Shown one piece after another: positions 1 through 11,995 of a stretch of 42,677 nt of DNA; position 1 is the first letter of the stretch, and every line of letters starts with the position of its first letter. Below the pieces are notes generated by a model. It did no database searches. It was given only the letters and a program-made list of their open reading frames with translations, and was not told the DNA's origin. The stretch covers positions 1 through 42,677 of the forward strand of contig JAFEDY010000027.1 in NCBI GenBank assembly GCA_018241405.1, read 5' to 3'. The stretch is from Pseudomonadota bacterium (GTDB lineage: Bacteria; Pseudomonadota; Gammaproteobacteria; Burkholderiales; Burkholderiaceae_C). The translations under genes were made by a program, and so were the position numbers.

Positions 1-67
1 ACCAAGCCCGGTGGACAACCCTGCGGCGTGCTTCCTCCAATGCCTCTATGGGCAGGAGGGTCGGCCA

Positions 68-1402
68 GTGAGCTCGGTGCAACGCCGGCTGTCGCTGGGT
101 CTGACCCTGGCCATTCTCGTCGTGGCGCTGCTGGGCGGGGTGCTGTCCTTCCTGGCCGCCTACGACGAGGCGCGCGAGCTGCAGGACGATGTGCTGCGGC
201 GCGTGGCACAGCTGGTGGAACGCCAGCGCGTGTACGCGCCCACAACGCCGCTGGGCTTTCAGATCCAGGGCGACGAGGAGGATTCGCGTGTCATCGTGCA
301 GCACCTGGGGCCGGAACCATCGGCCGAGCCCAGGCCTGGCGACGAAACCATCGTCCCCTTGCCCGCCACGCTGCCCGACGGCTTGCGCACGCTCGACCTG
401 GGCGGCGAGTCGTTTCGCGTGCTGGTGCGCACCACGGCCGCGGGCGAGCGCTTTGCCGTGATGCAGGATTCGCGCCTGCGCCGCGAGCTGGCGCGCTATG
501 GCGCGCTGCGCACCGTGCTGCCCTTTGCGCTGCTCATGCCTGTCCTGCTGCTGGTGGTGGCCGAGCTGGTGCGCAAGCTGTTTCGCCCCATTGCACGCCT
601 GGCGCAAGAGGTCGATGGTCGCGACGAGGCCGCCTTGCACCCCGTGGCCGAGGAGGGCGTGCCCAGCGAAGTGCGCCCCTTCGTGCGCGCCATCAACCGC
701 CTGCTGGGGCGCGTGCAGCAATCCATGGCCGAGCAGCAGCGCTTCATTGCCGACGCCGCGCATGAGCTGCGCACGCCGCTGGCGGCCCTGTCGCTGCAGG
801 CCGAGCGTCTGGAGCAGACCGCGCTGCCCTTTGATGCGGCAGAGCGTGTGGCGCAGCTGCGCGGCGGCATGGAGCGCAGCCGCCACCTGCTGGATCAGCT
901 GCTGGGCCTGGCGCGCGCGCAGAGCACCAGCGCTACGCGGCAGGCGCCGCAGTCCGTGCAGGCGGTGTTTCGCCAGGTCATCCAAGACCTGCTGCCCCTG
1001 GCCGAGGCCAAGGGCATAGACCTGGGCGTGGAGGGCGAGCAGGACGCGCGGGTAGCAGCCGCGCAGGCCGACCTGCACCTGCTGCTGAAAAACCTGGCGG
1101 ACAACGCCATCCGCTACACCCCGACGGGCGGGCGCGTGGATCTGTGCCTGGTGGAGCAGGGCGGCGACTTGCTGCTGCAGGTGCGCGACAGCGGCCCCGG
1201 CATCGCCGAAGACCAGCGCGCGCAGGTGTTTGCGCCGTTCTACCGCCTGCCCGGGAGCAGCGAGGGCGGCTCCGGCCTGGGGCTGGCCATCGTCCAGGCC
1301 CTGGCCGCGCGTATGGGCGCGCGCGTGGTGCTGGACTGGAGCGACCCGCAGCAGCGGCGCGGCCTGTGCGCCAGCGTGCTGCTGCCCCGCGCAAGCGCTT
1401 GA
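68..1402 (+). CDS. two-component sensor histidine kinase (TctE/QseC type)
   Basis: This is an inner-membrane sensor kinase of 444 residues. It has one transmembrane helix at about 6-30, a periplasmic sensing loop, a second helix at about 150-170 and a HAMP-like linker. The HisKA box AAHELRTPLAAL carries the phospho-acceptor His232. The ATPase domain has the N box LADNAIRY (Asn347), a DSGPGI G1 box and a GSGLGLAIV G2 box. The frame is open upstream to position 11, but I chose GTG at 68 because AGGAGGG lies at 54-60 with 7-nt spacing. The partner response regulator should lie just left of the window. The gene is convergent with a Bug/TctC receptor, and TctE-like kinases often control tricarboxylate uptake, so a link is possible but unproven. 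The family call is secure; the signal sensed is unknown. Confidence 0.9.
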   Translation: MSSVQRRLSLGLTLAILVVALLGGVLSFLAAYDEARELQDDVLRRVAQLVERQRVYAPTTPLGFQIQGDEEDSRVIVQHLGPEPSAEPRPGDETIVPLPATLPDGLRTLDLGGESFRVLVRTTAAGERFAVMQDSRLRRELARYGALRTVLPFALLMPVLLLVVAELVRKLFRPIARLAQEVDGRDEAALHPVAEEGVPSEVRPFVRAINRLLGRVQQSMAEQQRFIADAAHELRTPLAALSLQAERLEQTALPFDAAERVAQLRGGMERSRHLLDQLLGLARAQSTSATRQAPQSVQAVFRQVIQDLLPLAEAKGIDLGVEGEQDARVAAAQADLHLLLKNLADNAIRYTPTGGRVDLCLVEQGGDLLLQVRDSGPGIAEDQRAQVFAPFYRLPGSSEGGSGLGLAIVQALAARMGARVVLDWSDPQQRRGLCASVLLPRASA

Positions 1403-1410
1403 GGTTGTGA

Positions 1411-2418
1411 TCAGCCCAGTCCCTCGGGCTTGATCTCGGCGCGCGCGATCACCGGCTTCCAGCGTGCCTGCTCGGACTTGATGAAGGCGCCAAACTCCTC
1501 GCTGGTGTTGCCCACGGCCAGGGCCGTTTCCTGGGCCAGCTTGTCCTTGACCACGCTGCCGCGTGCGGCCTTGATGGCCTCGGCCTCCAGCTTGGCCAGG
1601 TGGGGCTTTTGCCATTTGCTCGGTGCGATCAGGCCATACCACTGCGTCATCTCGAAGCCCTTGTAGCCGGATTCGGCCACCGTGGGCACATCGGGCATCT
1701 GCACCAGGCGCTGGGCGGTGCCGGTGGCAATGCAGCGCAGCTTGCCTGCCTTGATGAAGGGCAGCAGCGCGGGTGCACCGACGGCGGCGGCCTGCAGGCG
1801 CCCGGCCATCAGGTCGGTCAGCATGGGGCCTGTGCCGCGGTAGGGCACATGCAGCATGAAGGTGTCGCTGACCATCTTCAGGTATTCGAACGCCAGGTGG
1901 CCGGCGCTGCCGTTTCCGGCCGAGCCGTAGTTGAGCTGGCCGGGCTTGGACTTCACGTAGGCAACGAATTCCTTGAGGTTCTTCACCGGCAGATCCGGGT
2001 GCACCACGTACAGGCTGGGCACCTTGGACACCAGCGTGATCGGCGCGAAGTCGCGGTTGGCGTCGTAGGGCAGCTTGGGGAAGATGAAGGGGTTGACGGC
2101 CAGCGTGCCGATATGGCCCAGGATCAGCGTGTGTTCGTCGGTGCTGCCCGCCACCTCCTGCATGGCGATGTTGCCGGCCGCGCCGGGCTTGTTGTCCACG
2201 AAGACGTTCTGGCCTATGGTCTTGGACATCTCCGCCGCCACGGCGCGGGCCACGATCTCCGAGCTGCCGCCGGGCGCAAACGGCACCACCAGGCGCAGCG
2301 GCTTGGCTGGCCAGGCGGCCTGGGCGTGCGCCTGAGGCAGCCACAGGGCGGTGGCAGCAGCGGCGCCGCCGGCCAGCAGCTGGCGGCGGTTGAGATAGTG
2401 CATTGAGGATGGGTGCAT
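1411..2418 (-). CDS. Bug/TctC-family tripartite tricarboxylate transporter receptor
   Basis: This is a periplasmic solute receptor of 335 residues from the very large Bug family of Burkholderiales, which binds carboxylates and other small organic acids for TTT-type uptake. The N-terminus has a twin-arginine motif, NRRQLLAGG, followed by an Ala-rich core and AHAQA cleavage region, so Tat export is likely. The mature start KPLRLVVPFAPGG and the NYGSAGNGSAGHLA stretch are typical Bug ligand-loop signatures. ATG at 2418 follows GGAGA with about 6-nt spacing; longer readings upstream have no such site. No TctA/TctB membrane genes are adjacent, as is common for orphan Bug genes. The ligand cannot be read from sequence. 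Confidence 0.9.
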   Translation of the reverse strand: MHPSSMHYLNRRQLLAGGAAAATALWLPQAHAQAAWPAKPLRLVVPFAPGGSSEIVARAVAAEMSKTIGQNVFVDNKPGAAGNIAMQEVAGSTDEHTLILGHIGTLAVNPFIFPKLPYDANRDFAPITLVSKVPSLYVVHPDLPVKNLKEFVAYVKSKPGQLNYGSAGNGSAGHLAFEYLKMVSDTFMLHVPYRGTGPMLTDLMAGRLQAAAVGAPALLPFIKAGKLRCIATGTAQRLVQMPDVPTVAESGYKGFEMTQWYGLIAPSKWQKPHLAKLEAEAIKAARGSVVKDKLAQETALAVGNTSEEFGAFIKSEQARWKPVIARAEIKPEGLG

Positions 2419-2641
2419 GGTGTGTGTCTCCGGTATAAGCGCCTCACAACGGGTGCCTTTGAGCGTGCAGAACGAACAGAGGCGCGACGAACCGCGATTT
2501 TCAGGGTAATTGCCGAAATCGTGGGCTGCCCAGGCCTGCACCTCGCGTTTATTTCACGCCCTGGAGATCAAGCAACGCGCCCATGGCCTTGCACGGCAGC
2601 GGCGCCCGAGACGCGGCTCGGCACCATGGAGTCTCGCCGCC

Positions 2642-2851
2642 CTAGCAACCGGGCTGAATGCCCATCTTGCGTAGCAGGCTTTCCATCAGGCACCACTTGG
2701 TCAGGCCGCTTTGCAGCAGGTTGACGCCCACGAAGGCCGTGAAGGCCAGCCACCACTGGCTAACGAAAAGGGGGCTGCCGGGTATACCCAGCGCCAGGCT
2801 CAGCAGGATGAAGCTGCCGGCAACGATGCGTACGACTTGCCAAGAGGTCAT
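2642..2851 (-). CDS. DUF2892 (YgaP-type) small inner-membrane protein
   Basis: This 69-residue protein has two hydrophobic segments (about 6-24 and 32-50) and short ends. It matches the DUF2892/YgaP transmembrane module, which in other proteins is fused or adjacent to rhodanese and sulfur-transfer domains. Cys54 follows the second helix and Cys69 is the last residue. A strong AAGGAG site precedes the ATG. It is the last gene of the minus-strand sulfide-type run, 31 bp after the SQR-like flavoprotein gene. A role in membrane sulfur handling is inferred from that context, not shown. Confidence 0.8.
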   Translation of the reverse strand: MTSWQVVRIVAGSFILLSLALGIPGSPLFVSQWWLAFTAFVGVNLLQSGLTKWCLMESLLRKMGIQPGC

Positions 2852-2882
2852 GGGGGTTCTCCTTGAAAACGATGTAAATCAG

Positions 2883-4016
2883 TCAGCGGTACTGGCGCAG
2901 ATAGCGCCTTTCAAAGGCGCGCTTGGCCCAGTGAAAGACCCGCGAAGTGGGCAGCACCAGGTTGCGCCGCGGCGTGCGCAGCACCAGGGTGCCGCCGTCG
3001 ATGGAATCGATGATGCAGGCCAGCTCGGCCTCGAAGCCCGCCGTCTGCGGCTGGCCCGCCAGGCCGTCAAGCAGGTTTTGCGCCGCGGCGCGCGCGTGCA
3101 GCTCGGCCATGTGGGCCTGCTTGGGCATCCAGTCCGGGCCGGGGAAGCTGCCCGCATCGCCCACCACGTAGGCGTGCTGCCAGCCCTCGATGCGGCATTG
3201 CGCGTCGGCGCGCACCATGCCGCCGGGCGAGCGGGGCAGGGCGGTCTGGTCGAACCAGGCGTTGCCCGTCATGCCGGGCATGAAGAGGATCAGGTCGGCG
3301 GGGATCTCGCCGCCTTCGGTGACGACCCGGTCGGCCTCAAAGCGCACCAGCTTGTGGCCCAGGTGGGTATCGATGCCGCGGCGCGCCATCCTGGCCAGCA
3401 GGCCCTGCACGGCCTTGGCACCCAGGCGGTTGCCGGGCTCGCGGCTGGGGTTGAAGAAGACCAGCCGGAAGCGATCACGCCGGCCCTCGCGGCGCAGCTG
3501 GGTGTCGATGCCGAAGAGGAACTCGAACATCGGCCCGCCGCGCACGGCCTGCTGCTCCTGCGGGTTGGCGGCAAAGCCCACGGCGATGGTGCCGCCCTGC
3601 AGGGCGCGCAGCCGGTCGCGGATCTGCTCGGCCGCGGCGATACCCTCGCAGGGGGTGATGGCGTGTTCTATGCCGGGCAGCTTCTTGATGAAACGCCCGC
3701 CGGTGGCGATCACCAGGGCATCGTTGCCCACATCGCCGGCCGTGGTGCGCACGGTGCGGCCGTCGCCGGACAGGGTTGTGACCTCGGCCGCCACATGGCG
3801 CACGCGCATGCGCTCGAAGAAGGGTGCGAGCGGCACGACGAGCTGTTCGCGCGTGCGCAGGCCGCTGGGTATCCAGATGATGCTGGGCAGGTAGTGCAGC
3901 TCGGCGCGCGGCGACACCAGCGTGATGTCCACGCCGGGATCGCGCTGGCGCAGCTCGCGCACGCAGGCCAGAGCGCCAAAGCCGGCGCCCAGGACTGTGA
4001 TGCGGAAAGACTTCAT
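2883..4016 (-). CDS. SQR/FccB-like FAD-dependent oxidoreductase lacking a catalytic Cys
   Basis: This is a 377-residue flavoprotein of the sulfide:quinone reductase / flavocytochrome c superfamily. The ADP-binding motif GAGFGA is at 10-15, the ATGG motif at about 104-107, and the second FAD motif YVVGDAGS lies near residue 290. Compared with the true SQR gene immediately upstream, the block around the active-site Cys is changed: where SQR has CFGPAYE, this protein has RGGPMFE (Arg159), so one redox-active Cys is missing. Cys123 remains near the other. It may be an NADH dehydrogenase-like or specialised sulfur flavoprotein rather than a working SQR. It is co-oriented 58 bp after sqr and 31 bp before the DUF2892 gene. 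Confidence 0.8.
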   Translation of the reverse strand: MKSFRITVLGAGFGALACVRELRQRDPGVDITLVSPRAELHYLPSIIWIPSGLRTREQLVVPLAPFFERMRVRHVAAEVTTLSGDGRTVRTTAGDVGNDALVIATGGRFIKKLPGIEHAITPCEGIAAAEQIRDRLRALQGGTIAVGFAANPQEQQAVRGGPMFEFLFGIDTQLRREGRRDRFRLVFFNPSREPGNRLGAKAVQGLLARMARRGIDTHLGHKLVRFEADRVVTEGGEIPADLILFMPGMTGNAWFDQTALPRSPGGMVRADAQCRIEGWQHAYVVGDAGSFPGPDWMPKQAHMAELHARAAAQNLLDGLAGQPQTAGFEAELACIIDSIDGGTLVLRTPRRNLVLPTSRVFHWAKRAFERRYLRQYR

Positions 4017-4026
4017 TAAAAACTGC

Positions 4027-4066
4027 CTAAAACGTTTATGGATAAAGCGCTGGTAGCTATCTATTG
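4027..4066. repeat. REP-like imperfect palindrome, partial copy
   Basis: The gap between the SQR gene and its paralogue holds a stretch read in reverse as TAGCTACCAGCGCTTTATCC. It matches one half of the repeat at 15647-15698. It probably lies in the untranslated spacer of the operon mRNA. Family membership is judged by eye. Confidence 0.5.
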
Positions 4067-4074
4067 ATGAGCAA

Positions 4075-6807
<2,733 letters not shown>

Positions 6808-6811
<4 letters not shown>

Positions 6812-9800
6812 TGAACCACTCCTTCGCCACGCACCACGTCCACGCGATTGCGGTAGGCCATGAAGTACAGGACGGGGATGACCACCAGCGTGAGCACGGT
6901 GGAGACGGCGATGCCGAAGATCAGCGAGATCGCCAGGCCGTTGAAGATCGGGTCGTCCAGGATGAAGAAGGCCCCGAGCATGGCCGCAAGGCCCGTCAGC
7001 ATGATGGGCTGGGCGCGCGTGATGGCCGATTGCACGATGGCCTGCCTGAAGTCCATGCCCGAGCGCACCTGCAGCCGTATGAAGTCCACCAGCAGGATGG
7101 AGTTGCGCACGATGATGCCGGCCAGCGCGATCATGCCGATCATGCTGGTAGCGGTGTACTGCGCGCCCAGGATGGCGTGGCCGGGCATGACGCCGATGAT
7201 GGTGAGCGGGATCGGCGCCATGATGATCAGCGGCGTGAGATACGAGCCGAAATGCGCCACCACCAGCAGGTAGATCAGGATCAGGCCCACGCCATAGGCC
7301 GCGCCCATGTCGCGGAAGGTCTCGTAGGTGATCTGCCATTCGCCGTCCCACTTGAGGCTATAGCCGCGGTAGGGGTCGCTGGGCAGGCTGATGAAATATT
7401 CCTCGATCGTGCCGCCATCGGGCGCGGTGATCTCGCCTATCGCCTTGCGTGCGGCGAACATGCCGTAGAGCGGACTGTCCACCTTGCCCGCCATGTCGGC
7501 CACGACCAGGTTCACCGGCAGCAAGTCCTTGTGGTAGATGGGCTGCTCGCGCAGGCTGTCGCTGAGGGTGACCAGCTCGCGGATCGGCACCGTGCCCCCC
7601 TGGCTGGTGCGCACGGGCAGCTGCAGCAGGGTATCCAGGCTGCCCTGCTGCTCTGCGGGCAGTTGCAGCAGCACGGGCGCGGGGTACTTGCTCGCGTCGC
7701 GCAGCCAGGTGACGTTCTCGCCCGCCAGGCCGGCGTGCAAGGCAGAGACGATGGATGCCTGCGGCACGCCCATCAGCGCGGCCTTGCGCCGGTCGATTAG
7801 CACGAGCTTCCTCGGCGCATCGGCGATGGCGCTGTCGTCCAGGTCCACGATGCCCTCCGTTTTTTGTAGCACGCTGCGTACGGCCTGCGCCACCTGGCGC
7901 CGGCCTTGGGCATCAGGCCCGTAGATCTCGGCAACGATGGGGGAGAGCACGGGCGGGCCGGGCGGCACTTCCACCACCTTCACGTTCGCGCCCATGCGCC
8001 GGCCGATGTCCTGCAGGGCAGGGCGCACGCGCATGGCGATGGCGTGGCTCTGATCCTTGCGCGCATGCTTGTCCAGCAGGTTGACCTGCAGGTCGCCCAC
8101 CTCGCCGCCGCTCCTCAGGTCGTACTGGCGCACCAGGCCGTTGAAGTTGATGGGGCCGGCCGTGCCCGCGTAGGCCTGGTAGTCAGTGACCTCGGGCACC
8201 GTTGCCAGGTAGGCGCCCAGCTCGTGCAGCACGGCGGCCGTCGCCTCGGGCGGCGTGCCGGCGGGCATGTCCACGATGACCTGGAACTCGCTCTTGTTGT
8301 CGAATGGCAGCATCTTGAGCTGCACCCAGCCCAGCACCGGCAGCACCAGCGAGACGGCGATCAGGCCCGCCACGACCAGGCCCAGCAGGCCGCGGTTGCG
8401 CCCGCCGCGCTGGTCGTCGAGCAGCGGGCGGAAGATGCGCGTGAACAGCGGCGCAAGTTTTGCCGCCAGGCCCGTGTGTTCTTTAGCCTGGCCGCCATGG
8501 CCCTTCATCCACAGCCGCGCCAGCCAGGGCGTGACGGTGAAGGCCACGGCCAGGGACAGCAGCATGCCCATGCTGGCGTTGATGGGGATGGGCGCCATGT
8601 ACGGCCCCATCAGCCCGCTGACGAAGGCCATGGGCAGCAGGGCGGCGATCACCGTGAAAGTGGCCAGGATAGTGGGCCCGCCGACCTCGTCCACGGCGCC
8701 AGGGATCAGCTGGAACAAGGTTTTCTCCGGATACAGGGCCTGGTGGCGGTGGATGTTCTCGACCACCACGATGGCGTCGTCCACCAGGATGCCGATGGAG
8801 AAGATCAGCGCAAACAGCGACACCCGGTTGAGCGTGAAGCCCCAGGCCCAGGAGGCGAACAGCGTGGCCGTCAGCGTCAGGCCCACGGCCACGCCGACGA
8901 TCAGCGCCTCGCGCCGGCCCAGGGCCACAAACACCAACGCCACCACCGAGACGGTGGCAAACAGCAGCTTCTGGATCAGCTTTTGCGCCTTGTCATTGGC
9001 CGTGGCGCCGTAGTCGCGCGTCTCGGCCACCAGCACGTCGGCGGGGATGACCGTGCCCTTGAGCTCGTCCACGCGCTGCATCACGGCGCGCGCCACGGCG
9101 ATGGCGTTGGCGCCGGCCTTCTTGGTCACGGCCAGGGTCACCGCGGGGTATTCCGATGCCTGGCCGTCCTTGACCGCGCCGTACCAGACATAGCGCGTGG
9201 CGGGCGGCGGGCCGTCCTCCACGCGGGCCACGTCTTTCAGGAAGACGGGCCGGCCACCGCGGCTGCTGACGACGATGTCGGCCACCTCTTGCGCATTTGC
9301 AAGGAACGGCCCGGCCTCGATCGCCACGGACTGTTTGCCGGCCAGCAGCTCGCCCACGGGCAGGCCCATGTTGGCCGATTGCAGCGCCTGGCGCAGCTGG
9401 TCCACGGTCACGGCGCTGGCGGCCATGCGCGCAGCGTCGAGCTGCACGCGCACGGCGCGGCCCGGGCCGCCGATGGTGCTGACGGTGCGCGTGCCGGGCA
9501 CGCGCACGAGCTCGGCCTCCATGCTGTGCGCCACGCGCTCGAGTGCAAACGCGCCCTGGTCCTGGTCATGGCTATAGAGCGTGAGCGTGACCACGGGCAC
9601 ATCGTCAATGCCCTTGGGGCGCACGATGGGCTCCATGGCCCCCAGGCCGCGCGGCAGCCAGTCGGCGTTGCTGCGCAGCGTGTCGTGCAGGCGCACCAGT
9701 GCGTCGTTTCTGTGCACACCCACCTTGAACTGCACCGTGAGCACGGCCACGCCGGGGCGCGAGACGGAGGTGACATGCTCCACGCCCAGCATCTGCGACA

Positions 9801-10053
9801 GCACCTGCTCGGCGGGCGTGGCAATCATTTGCTCCACGTCCTGCACCGAGGCACCGGGGAAGGGCACGATGACGTTGGCCATGGTCACGTCGATCTGCGG
9901 TTCTTCCTCGCGCGGCGTGACCAGCACGGCAAACACGCCCAGCAGCAGCGCCAACAGCGCCAGCAGGGGCGTGATGCTGGCCGCCTGGAAGGCCTGGGCG
10001 ATGCGGCCCGAGATCCCCAAGCCGTGGTACCCGGAAGGCTTCTGCGCGCTCAT
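6808..10053 (-). CDS. RND-family efflux permease
   Basis: This proton-driven inner-membrane pump of 1081 residues is close to the usual RND length, with the expected duplicated 6-helix plus large periplasmic loop arrangement. The fourth helix carries GILVDDAIVVVENIHRH with Asp425-Asp426, the proton-relay pair typical of AcrB-like pumps rather than heavy-metal CusA types. ATG at 10053 follows AAGGGAG. The upstream membrane fusion protein gene ends one base before it, and its own stop overlaps the outer-membrane gene, so three pump subunits form a tight unit. Substrate is unknown. Linkage to SQR and an ArsR-type regulator suggests sulfide-related or organic toxicant stress. Confidence 0.92.
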
Positions 10054-10054
10054 G

Positions 10055-11089
10055 TCAACGCTCCCTTGCCGCCGCCTGGGGCTCCAGCGCCACCTGGTCG
10101 CCCGCGCCCAGGCCGCTCAAGACCTCGACCATCTCGCCCTGGAGCGGCCCCAGCCGCACCTGGCGCAGCTGCGGCCGGCCATTGGCGCCGCGCACGTACA
10201 CGCCCGTCATCTCGGCGCGGCGCACTATGGTTTTGGCGGGCACCAGCATGCGCTGGGCTGCGTCCTGCGCGCCGCCCTGCCACCACAGGCGGGCGAATGA
10301 GCCGGGCAGGGCGCCCGGCAAGTCGGCAGGCAGGGCCACACGCACGGTCACGGTGTGGCTCAGCGGGTCGGCCGTGGGCAGCACCTGGATTTGCGCGGCG
10401 GCAATGTCCAGGCGCTTGTCCGCCAGGCCGGGAAGCTCCACCTGCACGCCGCCGCGCAGGCGCTGTGCCTGCTCCTGCGTGAGCGCGGCCGTCACGCGCA
10501 GCGCCTTGGGGTCGTACACCGACAGCAGCGGCCGGCCCGGCATGGCCATGTCGCCCAGCGCCACGGGCACGCTGGCCACCACGCCGGCATAGGGCGCCTT
10601 GAGCACATGCAGGCCCGACTGCGTGGCCGCCACGCCGGCCTGCGCCTGCAGCGCCTGCACCTGGGCCTGGGCCGCGCGCCATTGCGCCTCGGCCGCGTCC
10701 AGCGCCGCCTGGCTGATGTAGCGCTTGGCAAACAGCTGCTTCTGACGCTCGTATTCCTTGGCCGCCACCTGCAGGTTGGCCTGCGCGGCCGCCACCTGTG
10801 CCTGGCTCGCGGCCGCGCCCTGGCTGGCCATGCGCGCATCAATGCGCAGCAGCTCCTGGCCCGCCCGCACGCGGTCACCCGCCTTGACCTGCAGCGCGAC
10901 CACGGCGCCCGCCACCTGTGCCGACAGCTGGGTGTCGCGCACGGCCTCTACCTTGGCATCGCTGCTGTGCCAGTCGGCCTGTGCCGGCTGCACTGCGAAA
11001 TAGGTCAGCCGGGCGGGCTCTGCGGCCTGGGCCGGCGGCAGCCCGGCCAGGGCGGCGAGCATGGGAAGCAGCCAAAGTGGATGGCGCAT
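10055..11089 (-). CDS. RND efflux periplasmic adaptor (membrane fusion protein)
   Basis: This 344-residue HlyD/AcrA-type adaptor bridges the inner-membrane pump and outer-membrane channel. It has a Sec signal peptide (residues 1-22, ending AQA) and a first lipoyl half with VKAGDRVRAGQELLRID. An Ala/Gln-rich coiled-coil hairpin follows (about 85-150), then the second lipoyl half LKAPYAGVVASVPVALGD and beta-barrel domains. ATG at 11089 has a GAGAGG site. It is the first gene of the minus-strand operon and is read from the promoter at 11116-11144. Confidence 0.92.
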   Translation of the reverse strand: MRHPLWLLPMLAALAGLPPAQAAEPARLTYFAVQPAQADWHSSDAKVEAVRDTQLSAQVAGAVVALQVKAGDRVRAGQELLRIDARMASQGAAASQAQVAAAQANLQVAAKEYERQKQLFAKRYISQAALDAAEAQWRAAQAQVQALQAQAGVAATQSGLHVLKAPYAGVVASVPVALGDMAMPGRPLLSVYDPKALRVTAALTQEQAQRLRGGVQVELPGLADKRLDIAAAQIQVLPTADPLSHTVTVRVALPADLPGALPGSFARLWWQGGAQDAAQRMLVPAKTIVRRAEMTGVYVRGANGRPQLRQVRLGPLQGEMVEVLSGLGAGDQVALEPQAAARER

Positions 11090-11115
11090 GGGATCCTCTC
11101 TTGCGTGTTTGATTG

Positions 11116-11144
11116 ATTATTTAAGCAAACAGCTAATTAGTCAA
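11116..11144 (-). promoter_or_regulatory. sigma-70 promoter of the efflux/SQR operon
   Basis: On the minus strand TTGACT (11144-11139) is followed after exactly 17 bp by AATAAT (11121-11116). Each box matches consensus at five of six positions. It points at the adaptor gene starting at 11089. The spacer and -35 overlap the palindrome CTAATTAG (11133-11140). Confidence 0.65.
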
Positions 11145-11158
11145 CAATGTATCATTGT
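11144..11158. promoter_or_regulatory. candidate ArsR operator, perfect 6-3-6 inverted repeat
   Basis: ACAATG-TAT-CATTGT is a perfect inverted repeat that touches the -35 box of the divergent efflux operon and lies in the leader of the regulator gene. That position suits repression of the operon and autoregulation. The operator role is inferred. Confidence 0.5.
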
Positions 11159-11191
11159 GGGCAAGCGGCGAGTACCGCATGGAGCGAAGTG

Positions 11192-11530
11192 ATGAAGGAA
11201 TTGCCCCCCGAAGCCCTGGAGCAGGTGGCCGCCTATTTCCAGGTGCTGGCCGAGCCCACGCGCCTGCGCATCCTCAACCTGCTGCGCCAGGGCGAGCACA
11301 ACGTGGGCGAGCTGGCCCAGGCCTGCGGCTACACGGCGGCCAATATCTCGCGCCACCTGTCGTTGATGACCAAGCAGGGCATCGTCGCCCGCGAGGGCAG
11401 GGGCACCAGCGTCTACTACCGTCTGACGGATGAGTCGGTTGACGCACTGTGCGACCTGGTCTGCGGCAATATCGCGCGACGGCTGGAGCTGGCGTCAAAA
11501 ACCAATAGCGCCTTTCGCGCAAGGCTCTGA
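11192..11530 (+). CDS. ArsR/SmtB-family winged-helix repressor
   Basis: This 112-residue dimeric DNA-binding regulator has the ArsR core LAEPTRLRILNLL (19-31), recognition helix TAANISRHLSLM (48-59) and wing REGRGTSVYYRL (68-79). Cysteines are at 45, 87 and 91; Cys87-x3-Cys91 sits in the C-terminal dimerisation helix and could sense a metal or a thiol/persulfide. The frame is open to an ATG at 11147, but GGAG at 11181-11184 is well placed for ATG at 11192, and the earlier start would put the 15-bp palindrome inside the gene. It is divergent from the efflux/SQR operon. The tail after about residue 100 (SKTNSAFRARL) looks partly derived from the REP-like repeat. Confidence 0.88.
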   Translation: MKELPPEALEQVAAYFQVLAEPTRLRILNLLRQGEHNVGELAQACGYTAANISRHLSLMTKQGIVAREGRGTSVYYRLTDESVDALCDLVCGNIARRLELASKTNSAFRARL

Positions 11531-11581
11531 ATGGGGCCGATATAGGACGCGAACGACCTGCTGTGCGGGAATGGAATCAAC

Positions 11582-11983
11582 TCAGCGTGCAGGTCCGCGC
11601 TGAAGATCAATCTCGCCGCGCGCCACGCAAGCGCGGCGGCGCGTGTTGCAAGCCTGATTTTCTGGGCAGCCACCCACCACCTCGAAACATGCACAGACCA
11701 GGGCGCCGCGCGCGTCCCGGAAGCCGAAGCCGTTGCACGGCTTGTTGTTGATGCAGGTGTTCGCGGTCCCGTCAGCGTAGCGGGTTTCGCAGCCACCCTT
11801 GCCATAGTCGAACCGGGCCGGTGCCTGAGGCGTAGCGGCCGGAACGGGATGGAATGCCCCCTGGTTGCCAACGGGCGCCTGGCGCGCGGCTGCTTCCTCG
11901 GCAGCAGCCTGATAGCTGTCACCGTTGATGCCTGAGGCGCAGGCGGCGAGTGTGATCACAATCAGCAGGTAGAGGTAACGCAT
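11582..11983 (-). CDS. Cys-rich putative lipoprotein
   Basis: This 133-residue protein has a lipoprotein signal (MRYLYLLIVITLAAC, lipobox LAAC, Cys15). Its C-terminal half contains many cysteines (for example CINNKPCNGFG and CACFEVVGGCPENQAC), suggesting a disulfide-stabilised extracytoplasmic domain. A GAAGAGG site precedes the ATG. It starts 12 bp after the end of the larger beta-propeller lipoprotein gene and is probably co-transcribed with it. I do not recognise the family. Confidence 0.65.
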   Translation of the reverse strand: MRYLYLLIVITLAACASGINGDSYQAAAEEAAARQAPVGNQGAFHPVPAATPQAPARFDYGKGGCETRYADGTANTCINNKPCNGFGFRDARGALVCACFEVVGGCPENQACNTRRRACVARGEIDLQRGPAR

Positions 11984-11995
11984 GATGGTGCCTCT

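Noticed and set aside
2658..4019. Long antisense open frame of about 450 codons over the SQR-like gene
   Set aside because: It is His/Gly/Ala-rich, has no recognisable domain and lies opposite a well-supported flavoprotein; a shadow caused by high GC.
6812..7351. Upstream extension of the TolC-type gene
   Set aside because: It would overlap the RND pump coding sequence by over 500 bp and is not signal-like; the ATG at 6811 has a ribosome site and ATGA coupling.
7906..10482. Antisense frame of over 850 codons across the RND pump
   Set aside because: Low-complexity His/Gln/Arg/Gly composition, opposite a complete RND gene; the result of codon bias.
11147..11191. Earlier ATG for the ArsR-type regulator at 11147
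   Set aside because: It would put the candidate operator in the coding region and has no ribosome site; GGAG serves ATG 11192.
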